From contig NZ_CANMUU010000002.1 in NCBI RefSeq assembly GCF_947501165.1, positions 868,001 through 932,000 on the forward strand: 64,000 nucleotides of DNA, written 5' to 3'. The DNA is from an uncultured Allomuricauda sp. (GTDB lineage: Bacteria > Bacteroidota > Bacteroidia > Flavobacteriales > Flavobacteriaceae). Within the stretch, counting starts at the first letter, position 1. Every line of letters begins with the position of its first letter. The notes beneath the pieces were generated by a model. It saw only the letters and a list, made by a program, of their open reading frames with translations, was not told where the DNA came from and made no database searches. Made by a program: the position numbers and the translations under genes. Below are positions 49,244-56,831 of the stretch, one piece after another.

Positions 49244-49309
49244 TAAGGTCCAGACTACTATTGTCTTAATTCAACTAGTTGTTGAGACAATAATTGAGTC
49301 TGAGCCTTA
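49244..49309 (+). repeat. 66-base rod-like inverted repeat
   Basis: TAAGGT (49244-49249), CAGACT (49251-49256), TATTGTCT (49259-49266) and CAAC (49272-49275) pair in order with GTTG (49278-49281), AGACAATA (49285-49292), AGTCTG (49297-49302) and GCCTTA (49304-49309). That is 24 pairs with small internal loops and a 2-base centre. It lies 82 bases before the regulator's ATG. Confidence 0.7.
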
Positions 49310-49391
49310 TGACAGGAAGGAAATGTATTGTCCAATATTGAGGCTATGGACTTACTTAAAAAAATATGATAACCCCCAAATCTATTTTATC

Positions 49392-50036
49392 ATGCAAAAA
49401 CATCAAACAAAAATTGTAATTATAGACCATGAAGAAAAACTACACTTAGCTTACAACTACTTTCTTGAGGAAAATGAAAGGTTTACGCTTTTAGGTATTT
49501 TCAAATCCGTAAATGAACTCTTATCCCATTTTGGGAAGATGAATCCAGATATTATTATATCAGAAACATCCCTCCAGGGTATTTCAGGTATAGATGGTAT
49601 AGAGTTTATTCGTAAAAAGAAGAAGAACGTTAAAATACTGATGGTAAGTCATCAGAATGATTTTGATTTGGTCAGGGAAGCCTTTAAAAAAGGAGCTAAT
49701 GGCTATCTGTCAAAACCTATTGGCAAGGAACGTTTTCTCAATGCTTTAGACAATATGGATGAGCATGGAGTGATTATGGAGCATGATATTCTCAAAAAGG
49801 TAATCGGTTCATTTCAGAAAAGATCTTTTGATTCTTTTTCAAAAAAGGAAAACCAGATTATTGAACTACTAACCCAAGGTTTTACGTATAAAATGATTGC
49901 GGATAAACTATGTGTCACTCCCAGCGCAGTTAATTTCCATATCCAAAATATATATGTAAAACTCAATGTTAACTCTAAGTCTGAAGCACTTCAAAAGCTT
50001 AGAGAATTGGAAGTGCAGCGATTGAACGCTGCTTAA
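49392..50036 (+). CDS. LuxR/NarL-type regulator with a pseudo-receiver domain (Asp to Glu)
   Basis: 214 residues from the ATG at 49392; a frame start at 49323 would add 23 residues unlike the family. Receiver-like domain (about 6-120) then a LuxR helix-turn-helix (about 148-205: KENQIIELLTQGFTYKMIAD, then AVNFHIQNIYVKLNV). In the receiver the position of the phosphorylated Asp is Glu58 (DIIISETSLQG against the usual DxxLMDxxMPG). The switch Ser86 and Lys108 (LSKP) are kept, and the acidic pair is reduced to DHEE. Glu often mimics phospho-Asp, so the protein may be constitutively active or respond to another signal. No kinase gene nearby. Preceded by a structured leader. Confidence 0.9.
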   Translation: MQKHQTKIVIIDHEEKLHLAYNYFLEENERFTLLGIFKSVNELLSHFGKMNPDIIISETSLQGISGIDGIEFIRKKKKNVKILMVSHQNDFDLVREAFKKGANGYLSKPIGKERFLNALDNMDEHGVIMEHDILKKVIGSFQKRSFDSFSKKENQIIELLTQGFTYKMIADKLCVTPSAVNFHIQNIYVKLNVNSKSEALQKLRELEVQRLNAA

Positions 50037-50061
50037 CTTTCATTTGAATTAGTCCCAAATG

Positions 50062-50096
50062 AAAAACCCTTGACATAATGTCAAGGGTTTTTTCTC
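50062..50096. terminator. Bidirectional terminator between the LuxR-type regulator and dnaK
   Basis: AAAAACCCTTGACA (50062-50075) - TAA - TGTCAAGGGTTTTT (50079-50092): 14 perfect pairs, with T-runs on both strands. Confidence 0.95.
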
Positions 50097-50114
50097 TTTA
50101 TATGAGGATGAAGT

Positions 50115-52034
50115 TTACTTCACCTCTTCAAAATCAACATCTTCTACGTTGTCGCCTTCACTTGCTCCACCGCCAGCGTTTGCTTCAGGTCCGGCACCAG
50201 CGTCAGCGCCTGCCCCATTGGCTTGGGCTTCAGCCTGTGCTTTATACATTTCTTCCGAAGCAGTTTTCCAAGCTTCATTGATTTTTTCCAAAGCGGGCTC
50301 AATCACGACCAAATCTTTGGTTTCGTAAGCCTTTTTCAACTCTTCAAGTGCTTCTTCAATAGGCTTTTTCTTGTCGTCAGAAAGCTTATCACCAAACTCC
50401 TTAAGTTGCTTTTCAGTTTGGAAAATCATTCCATCTGCTTCATTCAACTTATCTGCGGTCTCTTTGGCTTTTTTATCAGTTTCAGCATTTGCTTCAGCTT
50501 CAGCCTTCATTCTTTCGATTTCTTCTTCGGTCAATCCAGAAGATGCCTCAATTCGAATATCCTGTGTTTTATTCGTAGCCTTGTCTGTTGCAGAAACCTT
50601 GATGATACCATTTGCATCGATATCAAAAGTTACCTCAATCTGAGGTGTTCCTCTTGGTGCGGGTGGAATACCATCTAAGTGGAATCTACCAATGGTTTTG
50701 TTATCTGCGGCCATTGGACGTTCTCCTTGCAGTACATGGATTTCAACTGAAGGTTGATTATCCGCTGCCGTAGAGAAAACCTGCGACTTCTTGGTCGGAA
50801 TCGTAGTGTTTGCTTCAATCAATTTAGTGAAGACACTTCCCATGGTTTCAATACCTAGAGAAAGAGGCGTTACATCTAGAAGCAGTACATCCTTAACATC
50901 ACCGGTCAATACCCCACCTTGGATTGCAGCTCCAATAGCCACCACCTCATCTGGGTTAACACCTTTGGAAGGTTTCTTTCCAAAGAATTTTTCAACAGCT
51001 TCTTGAACAGCTGGGATACGGGTTGAACCACCTACCAATATTATTTCATCAATATCACTCTTGGAAAGTCCAGCAGATTTCAGTGCAGTTTCACAAGGAG
51101 CAATGGTTCTTTTCACCAAGTCATCAATCAACTGCTCAAATTTGGCTCTTGACAAGGTTCTCACCAAGTGTTTTGGTCCAGAAGCAGTTGCCGTTACATA
51201 AGGTAAATTAATTTCCGTTTGTGCAGAGGACGACAATTCAATTTTAGCCTTTTCAGCTGCCTCACGTAATCTTTGAAGTGCCATAGCGTCATCTCTCAAA
51301 TCCATGCCCTCGTCTGATTTGAATTCCTCGGCCAACCAATCGATTATCTTTTGGTCAACGTCGTCACCTCCCAAGTGCGTATCTCCGTCAGTAGCCAATA
51401 CTTCGAAAACACCATCACCTAATTCTAAGATGGAAACGTCATGCGTTCCTCCACCAAAATCGAACACAACGATTTTTTGATCTGTATCTTTTTTATCCAA
51501 CCCATAGGCCAAAGAGGCCGCAGTTGGTTCATTTATAATTCTTTCTACGGTCAAGCCAGCGATTTCACCCGCTTCTTTCGTAGCTTGTCTTTGGGAATCA
51601 TTAAAGTACGCAGGTACCGTGATTACCGCTCTGGATACATCTTGTCCCAAGTAATCCTCCGCAGTTTTCTTCATTTTTTGAAGAATCATGGCAGAAAGTT
51701 CTTGAGGTGTATATAAACGACCATCGATATCCACTCTTGGGGTATCGTTATCGCCTTTAGTTACATTATAAGGTACTCTGTTTGCCTCCTTTTGGGATTC
51801 AGAGAATTTGTTCCCCATAAACCTTTTGATGGAATAAATGGTTTTGTGTGGGTTGGTCACCGCTTGTCTTTTTGCTGGGTCTCCAACCTTGATTTCGCCA
51901 CCTTCCACAAAAGCAATTACTGAAGGAGTAGTCCGTTTTCCTTCCGCATTTGGAATTACCACCGGTTCGTTACCTTCCATTACAGAGACGCAGGAGTTGG
52001 TCGTACCCAAATCTATTCCTATAATCTTGCTCAT
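50115..52034 (-). CDS. dnaK: Molecular chaperone DnaK (Hsp70)
   Basis: 639 residues from the ATG at 52034 ([17 protein letters not shown]); the frame open to 52061 adds nine residues not seen in the family. ATPase domain with the GIDLGTTNS phosphate loop, [14 protein letters not shown] and [13 protein letters not shown], then the substrate-binding domain ([16 protein letters not shown]) and the helical lid, ending in a Gly/Ala-rich linker and the EEVK tail. No grpE or dnaJ adjacent. The 162-base gap to sdaA carries two palindromes, but no CIRCE element for HrcA was seen. Confidence 0.97.
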   Translation of the reverse strand: MSKIIGIDLGTTNSCVSVMEGNEPVVIPNAEGKRTTPSVIAFVEGGEIKVGDPAKRQAVTNPHKTIYSIKRFMGNKFSESQKEANRVPYNVTKGDNDTPRVDIDGRLYTPQELSAMILQKMKKTAEDYLGQDVSRAVITVPAYFNDSQRQATKEAGEIAGLTVERIINEPTAASLAYGLDKKDTDQKIVVFDFGGGTHDVSILELGDGVFEVLATDGDTHLGGDDVDQKIIDWLAEEFKSDEGMDLRDDAMALQRLREAAEKAKIELSSSAQTEINLPYVTATASGPKHLVRTLSRAKFEQLIDDLVKRTIAPCETALKSAGLSKSDIDEIILVGGSTRIPAVQEAVEKFFGKKPSKGVNPDEVVAIGAAIQGGVLTGDVKDVLLLDVTPLSLGIETMGSVFTKLIEANTTIPTKKSQVFSTAADNQPSVEIHVLQGERPMAADNKTIGRFHLDGIPPAPRGTPQIEVTFDIDANGIIKVSATDKATNKTQDIRIEASSGLTEEEIERMKAEAEANAETDKKAKETADKLNEADGMIFQTEKQLKEFGDKLSDDKKKPIEEALEELKKAYETKDLVVIEPALEKINEAWKTASEEMYKAQAEAQANGAGADAGAGPEANAGGGASEGDNVEDVDFEEVK

Positions 52035-52106
52035 CTTATCTAAAGTTATGTCTGTTATCAATTATAATTCTGCTATCTGAATGTCAATGATTATGCCATC
52101 CAAAAG

Positions 52107-52127
52107 AATATGACAAGCTGTCATATT
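52107..52127. promoter_or_regulatory. Perfect palindrome in the dnaK-sdaA intergenic region
   Basis: AATATGACA - AGC - TGTCATATT: nine-base arms, three-base centre, the shape of a dimeric repressor site. It lies 73 bases upstream of the dnaK ATG and 70 bases upstream of the sdaA GTG, so it could serve either. Not CIRCE. Confidence 0.6.
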
Positions 52128-52143
52128 GATTCTTGAAATCAAT
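52125..52143. promoter_or_regulatory. Second, adjoining palindrome ATTGATT-CTTGA-AATCAAT
   Basis: Seven-base perfect arms, sharing three bases with the right end of the 52107-52127 palindrome. Centres are 17 bases apart (52117 and 52134). Could be a second operator half or part of an RNA hairpin in the leader. Confidence 0.45.
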
Positions 52144-52167
52144 GACCAAGTATTGGCTAGAGGTTCC

Positions 52168-52175
52168 TATCTTTG
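52168..52175 (+). promoter_or_regulatory. -7 promoter box (TATCTTTG) for sdaA
   Basis: Exact TAnnTTTG match ending 21 bases before the GTG start. The nearest TTG upstream (52153) is only 12 bases away, so the -33 element is uncertain. Confidence 0.5.
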
Positions 52176-52196
52176 AAATAGCAAATTGACCTAACC

Positions 52197-53618
52197 GTGG
52201 AATGCATCAGTGTATTTGATATGCTCAAAATTGGGGTTGGCCCCTCTAGCTCCCATACTTTGGGACCATGGCGTGCTGCCGAACAGTGGTTATCTGAGCT
52301 AAAAGAGAAACAACTTTTTACTTCAATAAAAGAGGTAACTGTAGAATTATATGGTTCCCTGTCACTTACTGGAAAAGGACATGCTACAGATACAGCAGTC
52401 ATAATGGGGCTTTTGGGAAAAGATCCTGAAACAGTTCCTACGGAAACTATACCAGACCTGATTTCTTCCATCACTGAACAGAAAAAAATTTTGCTCGATG
52501 CAAAGCATATCATTCCTTTTGATGTAGAGCAAAGCATTGTTTTTAAAAAAGAATTTTTACCCTTTCATGCCAACGGCATACGCTTTATGGCAAATCTTGA
52601 GGATGGTAATGTAATTTCGGAAACGTACTATTCCATTGGTGGTGGATTTGTAGTTAAGGAAGGTCAAAAATCCAAAGATAAAGAAGCCGTTTTTCTATGC
52701 TTTCCGCATCCTGTAACCACCGGTGATGAATTGCTCAAATTCTGCACAGACTGGGAGAAACCCATCTCAGAAATTGTTCTTCAAAATGAACGTTATTTAC
52801 GAAGTGATGAAGAGATTAATGAAGGACTACAACGTATTTGGGATACCATGTTACAATGCATGTTTGAAGGATGTCATACGCAAGGTATCCTGCCTGGTGG
52901 ATTGAATGTGAGGCGCAGGGCATATGAAATGCATGAAAAACTGAAAGGAAACCTTCTTTATCCCAATGCGCATGAATGGTTAAAGGTTATACGAAAAACT
53001 GAGGTGAAATTCCGTCAGATTTTCAAGTGGGTAAGCTGTTTTGCTTTAGCAGTAAATGAGGTGAATGCTTCACTAGGCAGAGTAGTTACCGCACCTACTA
53101 ATGGAAGTGCAGGAGTAATACCTGCCGTTTTGATGTACTATATGGTCATTGAAAACCACGAAGCAGATTTTGAACAAATTAAAAAGTTCCTATTGGTCGC
53201 GGGTGAAATTGGAAGTATCTTCAAAAAGGGTGCTACTATTTCAGCAGCTATGGGTGGTTGTCAGGCGGAAATTGGTGTGTCCTCCGCCATGGCGGCGGGT
53301 GCTTTATGTGAATTGTTGGGAGGAACTCCCCAACAAGTGCTCGTTGCTGCAGAAATTGCTATGGAACATCATTTAGGGCTTACTTGCGACCCTATTGGAG
53401 GTTTGGTTCAAGTACCCTGTATAGAACGAAATTCCATGGGAGCCATTAAAGCCATCAATGCAGCAGAACTGGCTCTGGAAACCAACCCCGAAGACGTAAA
53501 AGTTCCATTGGACAAAGTGGTTAATACCATGTGGGAAACCGCTAAGGACATGAACAGTAAGTACAAAGAAACCTCTGAAGGAGGGCTTGCCGTAGGCGTC
53601 AACATGAGTGATTGTTGA
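52197..53618 (+). CDS. sdaA: L-serine ammonia-lyase, single-chain iron-sulfur type
   Basis: 473 residues from a GTG start; the N-terminus [20 protein letters not shown] is the invariant family start, so GTG is convincing. It converts L-serine to pyruvate and ammonia with a [4Fe-4S] cluster. N-terminal beta domain (SDH_beta) with the [14 protein letters not shown] loop, then the alpha domain with [13 protein letters not shown] and three cluster cysteines: Cys355 ([11 protein letters not shown]), Cys397 (GLTCDPIGG) and Cys408 ([10 protein letters not shown]). Stand-alone gene with its own -7 box; regulated possibly through the palindromes shared with dnaK. Confidence 0.95.
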   Translation: MECISVFDMLKIGVGPSSSHTLGPWRAAEQWLSELKEKQLFTSIKEVTVELYGSLSLTGKGHATDTAVIMGLLGKDPETVPTETIPDLISSITEQKKILLDAKHIIPFDVEQSIVFKKEFLPFHANGIRFMANLEDGNVISETYYSIGGGFVVKEGQKSKDKEAVFLCFPHPVTTGDELLKFCTDWEKPISEIVLQNERYLRSDEEINEGLQRIWDTMLQCMFEGCHTQGILPGGLNVRRRAYEMHEKLKGNLLYPNAHEWLKVIRKTEVKFRQIFKWVSCFALAVNEVNASLGRVVTAPTNGSAGVIPAVLMYYMVIENHEADFEQIKKFLLVAGEIGSIFKKGATISAAMGGCQAEIGVSSAMAAGALCELLGGTPQQVLVAAEIAMEHHLGLTCDPIGGLVQVPCIERNSMGAIKAINAAELALETNPEDVKVPLDKVVNTMWETAKDMNSKYKETSEGGLAVGVNMSDC

Positions 53619-53680
53619 TATTGCAGAGTATCGGATTTTTATTCTAATTTTTTATTTAAAATTATTTGCTACGGCATAGA

Positions 53681-53705
53681 ATTTGTTTCATTTTTTGAAA
53701 CAAAT
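53681..53705 (+). repeat. Inverted repeat directly before the DUF4468-like gene
   Basis: ATTTGTTTCA (53681-53690) - TTTTT - TGAAACAAAT (53696-53705): ten perfect pairs, ending three bases before the ATG at 53709. It may be an operator or an mRNA hairpin over the ribosome site. Confidence 0.6.
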
Positions 53706-53708
53706 GTC

Positions 53709-54323
53709 ATGGTCAAAAAACTAATTTTCCCTATCCTAATCCTATTCTCATGTGCAGTTGTTGCTCAAACCAAAAAGACACGCAAAATGCTGTCCGAAAT
53801 CAAGGAGCAATGGACACTGGACGACTCTGGCAATGTTACCTACCAAAAAATATTGGAGCTGCCTAAACTCCAAAAAGATATTATCTACCTGAGAGCATTA
53901 AATTATTTTTCTTATGATTTTGAAAATGAGCCTCTAAGCCTGACTGAAGACAAAGAACTGGGAATGCTTCTGGCCAAAGGTTTTTTTGAGAGAGTGCACA
54001 GCACAGGGGTATTTCTGGATTATACACATATCCATTGCTTACATCTAATTAGAATTGATGTAAAAGATGAAAAGGCCAGAATTTTACTAACACTATCATC
54101 GTACGAAATTGAGTCAGGAGATATTGGTGAAGATGATTTACCTGTGGTTACCTCATCAAAAGTAAATCAAGAGTTTCCTATAAATCCGAGTGGTCGAAAT
54201 AAAACCATGATGGGTAAGGCATTTTACAAATCCCACATGAGGGCAATTTCATTATTGGATAAAATTTCCAATGCAATGGAAAATGGAAATACCTCTCCTT
54301 CCTTAGAGAATAGTGATTGGTAA
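53709..54323 (+). CDS. Secreted DUF4468-like protein
   Basis: 204 residues with a signal peptide (about 1-20, ending AVVAQ). The first half resembles DUF4468 (TBP-like fold): WTLDDSGNVTYQKILELP, then a YLRALNYFSYDF helix and EDKELGMLLAKGFF. The second half has strands LDYTHIHCLHLIRIDVKDEK and ARILLTLSSYEI, ending in a helix. Function of the family unknown; probably periplasmic. Convergent with the NTF2-like gene, five bases apart at the ends, with no terminator visible in between. Confidence 0.7.
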   Translation: MVKKLIFPILILFSCAVVAQTKKTRKMLSEIKEQWTLDDSGNVTYQKILELPKLQKDIIYLRALNYFSYDFENEPLSLTEDKELGMLLAKGFFERVHSTGVFLDYTHIHCLHLIRIDVKDEKARILLTLSSYEIESGDIGEDDLPVVTSSKVNQEFPINPSGRNKTMMGKAFYKSHMRAISLLDKISNAMENGNTSPSLENSDW

Positions 54324-54328
54324 ATCAG

Positions 54329-54796
54329 CTATTCCTCAATACAACCTTTCCTACCCCTGGTATCAATTAAATAAATTATTTTCCATTCTCCATCAAAATT
54401 CACCATTTGAAAGGAATTGATACCACAATGACTGAAATTACCATTTAACCAAAACTCATATCCTACCCAAGCATTGGCCATGGTGCGGTCCACTTGAATA
54501 GACCAAGAAGTTAGTTTTTCTTCGAATTGAATACTATCAGGAATGCTGACTATCGAGGTATACAGTTTTTCTATCGGTGTGGTTTGAAACTGTGTTTGGC
54601 CTTCTTTGTTTCTACCCGTGGTCTGAAGCACTACGTTATCCGCAACAAAACTTTTCATGGCTACAGAATCCTGTTTATGAAAGGCTTCAAAAAAACCTTC
54701 AACTGTTTTTTGTACCAATGCCTTGTCATCCATCTGGGCATTTACAGAAATAAAAGTGAAGAGCCCTAATAAAATACTCGTGGAAAATCTCATCAT
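54329..54796 (-). CDS. Secreted NTF2-like (SnoaL/DUF4440) protein
   Basis: 155 residues. Signal peptide about 1-20 (ending SVNAQ). NTF2-like pattern: helix KALVQKTVEGFFEAFHKQDS, then MKSFVADNVVLQTTGRN, then ANAWVGYEFWLNG and a closing strand SFQMVNFDGEWKIIYLIDTR. This is the third secreted NTF2-like protein in the window, but it is not linked to a serine hydrolase. Divergent from panB across 66 bases. Ligand or activity unknown. Confidence 0.82.
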   Translation of the reverse strand: MMRFSTSILLGLFTFISVNAQMDDKALVQKTVEGFFEAFHKQDSVAMKSFVADNVVLQTTGRNKEGQTQFQTTPIEKLYTSIVSIPDSIQFEEKLTSWSIQVDRTMANAWVGYEFWLNGNFSHCGINSFQMVNFDGEWKIIYLIDTRGRKGCIEE

Positions 54797-54862
54797 GATC
54801 GTTTTTGATTAGACTCCAAATTAAACAAATCTGTTTACATTTAGGCTTACAAAATAGAAAGA

Positions 54863-55681
54863 ATGTCTGTCGCGAAAAAAGAATACAAAAGGGTAACCGT
54901 AAAGTCTTTGGTTGAAATGAAGCAAAATGAAGAAAAAATATCCATGCTTACTTCATATGATTATTCCATGGCCAAGATTGTGGATGCTGCCCAAGTAGAT
55001 GTAATCCTAGTAGGTGATTCTGCCAGCAATGTGATTGCTGGACATGAAACCACACTGCCCATTACATTGGACCAAATGATTTATCACGCAAGTTCGGTAG
55101 TAAGAGCCGCAAAACGCGCTTTAGTGGTTGTGGACATTCCCTTTGGAAGTTATCAGAGTGATTCTAAAGAAGCTTTACGTTCTGCTATCCGAATCATGAA
55201 GGAAAGTGGTGCACATGCGGTTAAAGTTGAAGGAGGTTCTGAAATTAGACAATCCGTAACCCGTATTCTTGAAGCTGGTATTCCTGTTATGGGGCATTTG
55301 GGACTCACACCACAATCCATTTATAAATTTGGTACTTATACCGTTAGGGCCAAAGAAGAAAGAGAGGCTGAAAAACTTAAAGAAGATGCCAAAATGCTTG
55401 AAGAACTGGGCTGTTTTGGTATTGTATTGGAAAAAATACCTGCAAAATTGGCACAAGAAGTAGCTGAGAGTGTATCCATACCTATTATTGGAATTGGTGC
55501 TGGGAATGGAGTTGACGGACAAGTTTTGGTTGTACACGATCTTTTAGGTATGACCCATGAGTTCAATCCCAGATTTCTTCGGCGTTACATGAACCTCTAC
55601 GAAGATATGAGCAAGGCTATTTCCGAGTATGTAACTGATGTAAAAAGCAGGGATTTCCCCAATGAAAATGAGTCGTATTAG
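54863..55681 (+). CDS. panB: 3-methyl-2-oxobutanoate hydroxymethyltransferase
   Basis: 272 residues, the usual length. It makes ketopantoate from 2-oxoisovalerate and methylene-tetrahydrofolate, the first committed step to pantothenate and CoA. Motifs: [53 protein letters not shown] and the C-terminal [15 protein letters not shown] with the metal-site residues. panC and panD are not in the window. In flavobacteria panB is often directly followed by an RluA-type gene; here a 116-residue gene lies between them. Confidence 0.96.
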   Translation: MSVAKKEYKRVTVKSLVEMKQNEEKISMLTSYDYSMAKIVDAAQVDVILVGDSASNVIAGHETTLPITLDQMIYHASSVVRAAKRALVVVDIPFGSYQSDSKEALRSAIRIMKESGAHAVKVEGGSEIRQSVTRILEAGIPVMGHLGLTPQSIYKFGTYTVRAKEEREAEKLKEDAKMLEELGCFGIVLEKIPAKLAQEVAESVSIPIIGIGAGNGVDGQVLVVHDLLGMTHEFNPRFLRRYMNLYEDMSKAISEYVTDVKSRDFPNENESY

Positions 55682-55690
55682 ATTTTTGGA
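55681..55690. repeat. Left flank inverted repeat of the four-helix-bundle gene
   Basis: GATTTTTGGA starting on the last base of the panB stop codon; perfect inverted match to TCCAAAAATC at 56127-56136. A further GGATTTTT follows at 55697-55704, echoing the second CCAAAAATCC on the right. Confidence 0.55.
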
Positions 55691-55764
55691 TTACTGGATT
55701 TTTAGAGTGCAAAATTTTCAGCTTATTAAAGATTGAAATAATTCCCAAATCAATTAATCAAATT

Positions 55765-56115
55765 ATGCATCGATTTAAAGATTTAGAAATCTGGAAAATG
55801 AGCAGGATTTTCTGTTCAGATATTTACAAGACTACATCTTCCTTTCCTGAAACAGAAAAGTTTGGTTTAGTAAATCAATTGAGAAGGGCTTCGGTATCTG
55901 TTCCTTCAGATATCGCTGAAGGTTGCTCAAGAAAATCAAATAAAGACTTTTCAAGATTTTTAGAAATTGCAATAGGCTCTTTATATGAAATTGAAACTCA
56001 ATTATTGATTTCCTGCGATTTGGGATTTCTTCGGAAAAACAAACTTGACATTCTTCTATTAAATCTAAGTTCGATTATTAAAATTACTTCTAAGTTCAAG
56101 TCTTCTCTGAAGTGA
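55765..56115 (+). CDS. Four-helix-bundle protein (23S rRNA intervening sequence / S23 family)
   Basis: 116 residues. The start RFKDLEIWKMSRIFCSDIYK and the middle GLVNQLRRASVSVPSDIAEG, then SRFLEIAIGSLYEIETQL, are the hallmark of the S23/IVS four-helix-bundle family, which is related to the Avd protein of diversity-generating retroelements. Such genes occur inside 23S rRNA intervening sequences and scattered in Bacteroidota chromosomes; activity unknown. Flanked by short inverted repeats and sitting between panB and rluA, so it looks like an inserted cassette. Its stop overlaps the rluA GTG by four bases. Confidence 0.92.
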   Translation: MHRFKDLEIWKMSRIFCSDIYKTTSSFPETEKFGLVNQLRRASVSVPSDIAEGCSRKSNKDFSRFLEIAIGSLYEIETQLLISCDLGFLRKNKLDILLLNLSSIIKITSKFKSSLK

Positions 56116-56831
56116 ATTCTAAACCATCCAAAAATCCAAAAATCCAACGGTCCATTCCATCCAACCTACAGGTTTTGTATGAGGACAATCACTTGATAAT
56201 TGTCAATAAAAGACCTGGGGATATTGTACAAGGGGATAAAACAGGGGATATTCCATTGAGTGAAGTGGTGAAGGAATACCTCAAAATCAAATACAATAAA
56301 CCCGGTAATGTTTTTTTAGGCGTGGTTCATCGATTGGACAGACCCACTTCTGGGATTGTTGTTTTTGCAAGAACTTCTAAGGCTCTTCCCAGATTGAATG
56401 CTCTATTTTCTCAAGGTAAAACCAAAAAGACCTATTGGGCCATGGTGAAAAAATCTCCTCAGAAAACTACCGATACCTTGATTCATTGGTTGGTTCGTAA
56501 TCCAAAACAGAATAAGTCTTATGCCCATGCATCCGAAGTACCCAACTCAAAAAAGGCAATTCTCTCGTATCGGATACTAAATGAGTTGGATAATTATACA
56601 CTTTTGGAGATTGATTTGAAAACAGGGAGGCACCATCAAATAAGAGCACAATTGGCAGCGATAGGTTGCCATATAAAAGGGGACTTAAAATACGGAGCAC
56701 AAAGAAGCAATCCTAACGGTAGCATCCACTTACATGCCAGAAGCTTGGAGTTCGAGCACCCAGTCAAAAAAGAACCTGTTCAATGTATTGCACCCACACC
56801 AAAGGACCCTTTGTGGAAGCTCGTGGATTAA
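56112..56831 (+). CDS. RluA-family RNA pseudouridine synthase
   Basis: 239 residues from a GTG at 56112 that overlaps the previous stop. The family part starts at LQVLYEDNHLIIVNKRPGD (residue 19 on). Catalytic Asp76 lies in VVHRLDRPTSGIVVFARTSK; GRHHQIRAQLAAIGCHIKGD is the second conserved block. It isomerises uridine in rRNA or tRNA; the target cannot be told. No S4 domain. The first 18 residues (SKPSKNPKIQRS...) are encoded by the inverted-repeat flank of the upstream cassette and are probably not original. Stop overlaps the convergent TPR gene by four bases. Confidence 0.92.
   Translation: MNSKPSKNPKIQRSIPSNLQVLYEDNHLIIVNKRPGDIVQGDKTGDIPLSEVVKEYLKIKYNKPGNVFLGVVHRLDRPTSGIVVFARTSKALPRLNALFSQGKTKKTYWAMVKKSPQKTTDTLIHWLVRNPKQNKSYAHASEVPNSKKAILSYRILNELDNYTLLEIDLKTGRHHQIRAQLAAIGCHIKGDLKYGAQRSNPNGSIHLHARSLEFEHPVKKEPVQCIAPTPKDPLWKLVD
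56127..56136. repeat. Right flank inverted repeat of the four-helix-bundle gene
   Basis: TCCAAAAATC, the inverted partner of 55681-55690, followed by a second CCAAAAATCC-like unit. It lies inside the first codons of rluA. Confidence 0.55.

Larger units (their letters stand above)
48939..49391 (+). other. Long leader/intergenic region of the LuxR-type regulator
   Basis: About 450 bases without a supportable gene. The first 200 bases are featureless AT-rich DNA. From 49138 onward inverted repeats are dense: CCACTT/AAGTGG (49138-49159), two mutually exclusive hairpins around 49194-49231, and a 66-base rod at 49244-49309, described separately. Confidence 0.6.

Noticed and set aside
50114..52035. 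Plus-strand frames of 60-150 codons opposite dnaK
   Set aside because: Antisense shadows of a highly conserved gene; low-complexity Phe/Cys/Ser-rich translations.
52035..52196. Search for a CIRCE element (TTAGCACTC-N9-GAGTGCTAA) ahead of dnaK
   Set aside because: No match or near match; the palindromes present have different sequence.
55765..56115. Diversity-generating retroelement around the Avd-like four-helix-bundle gene
   Set aside because: No reverse transcriptase, template repeat or variable repeat was seen nearby.
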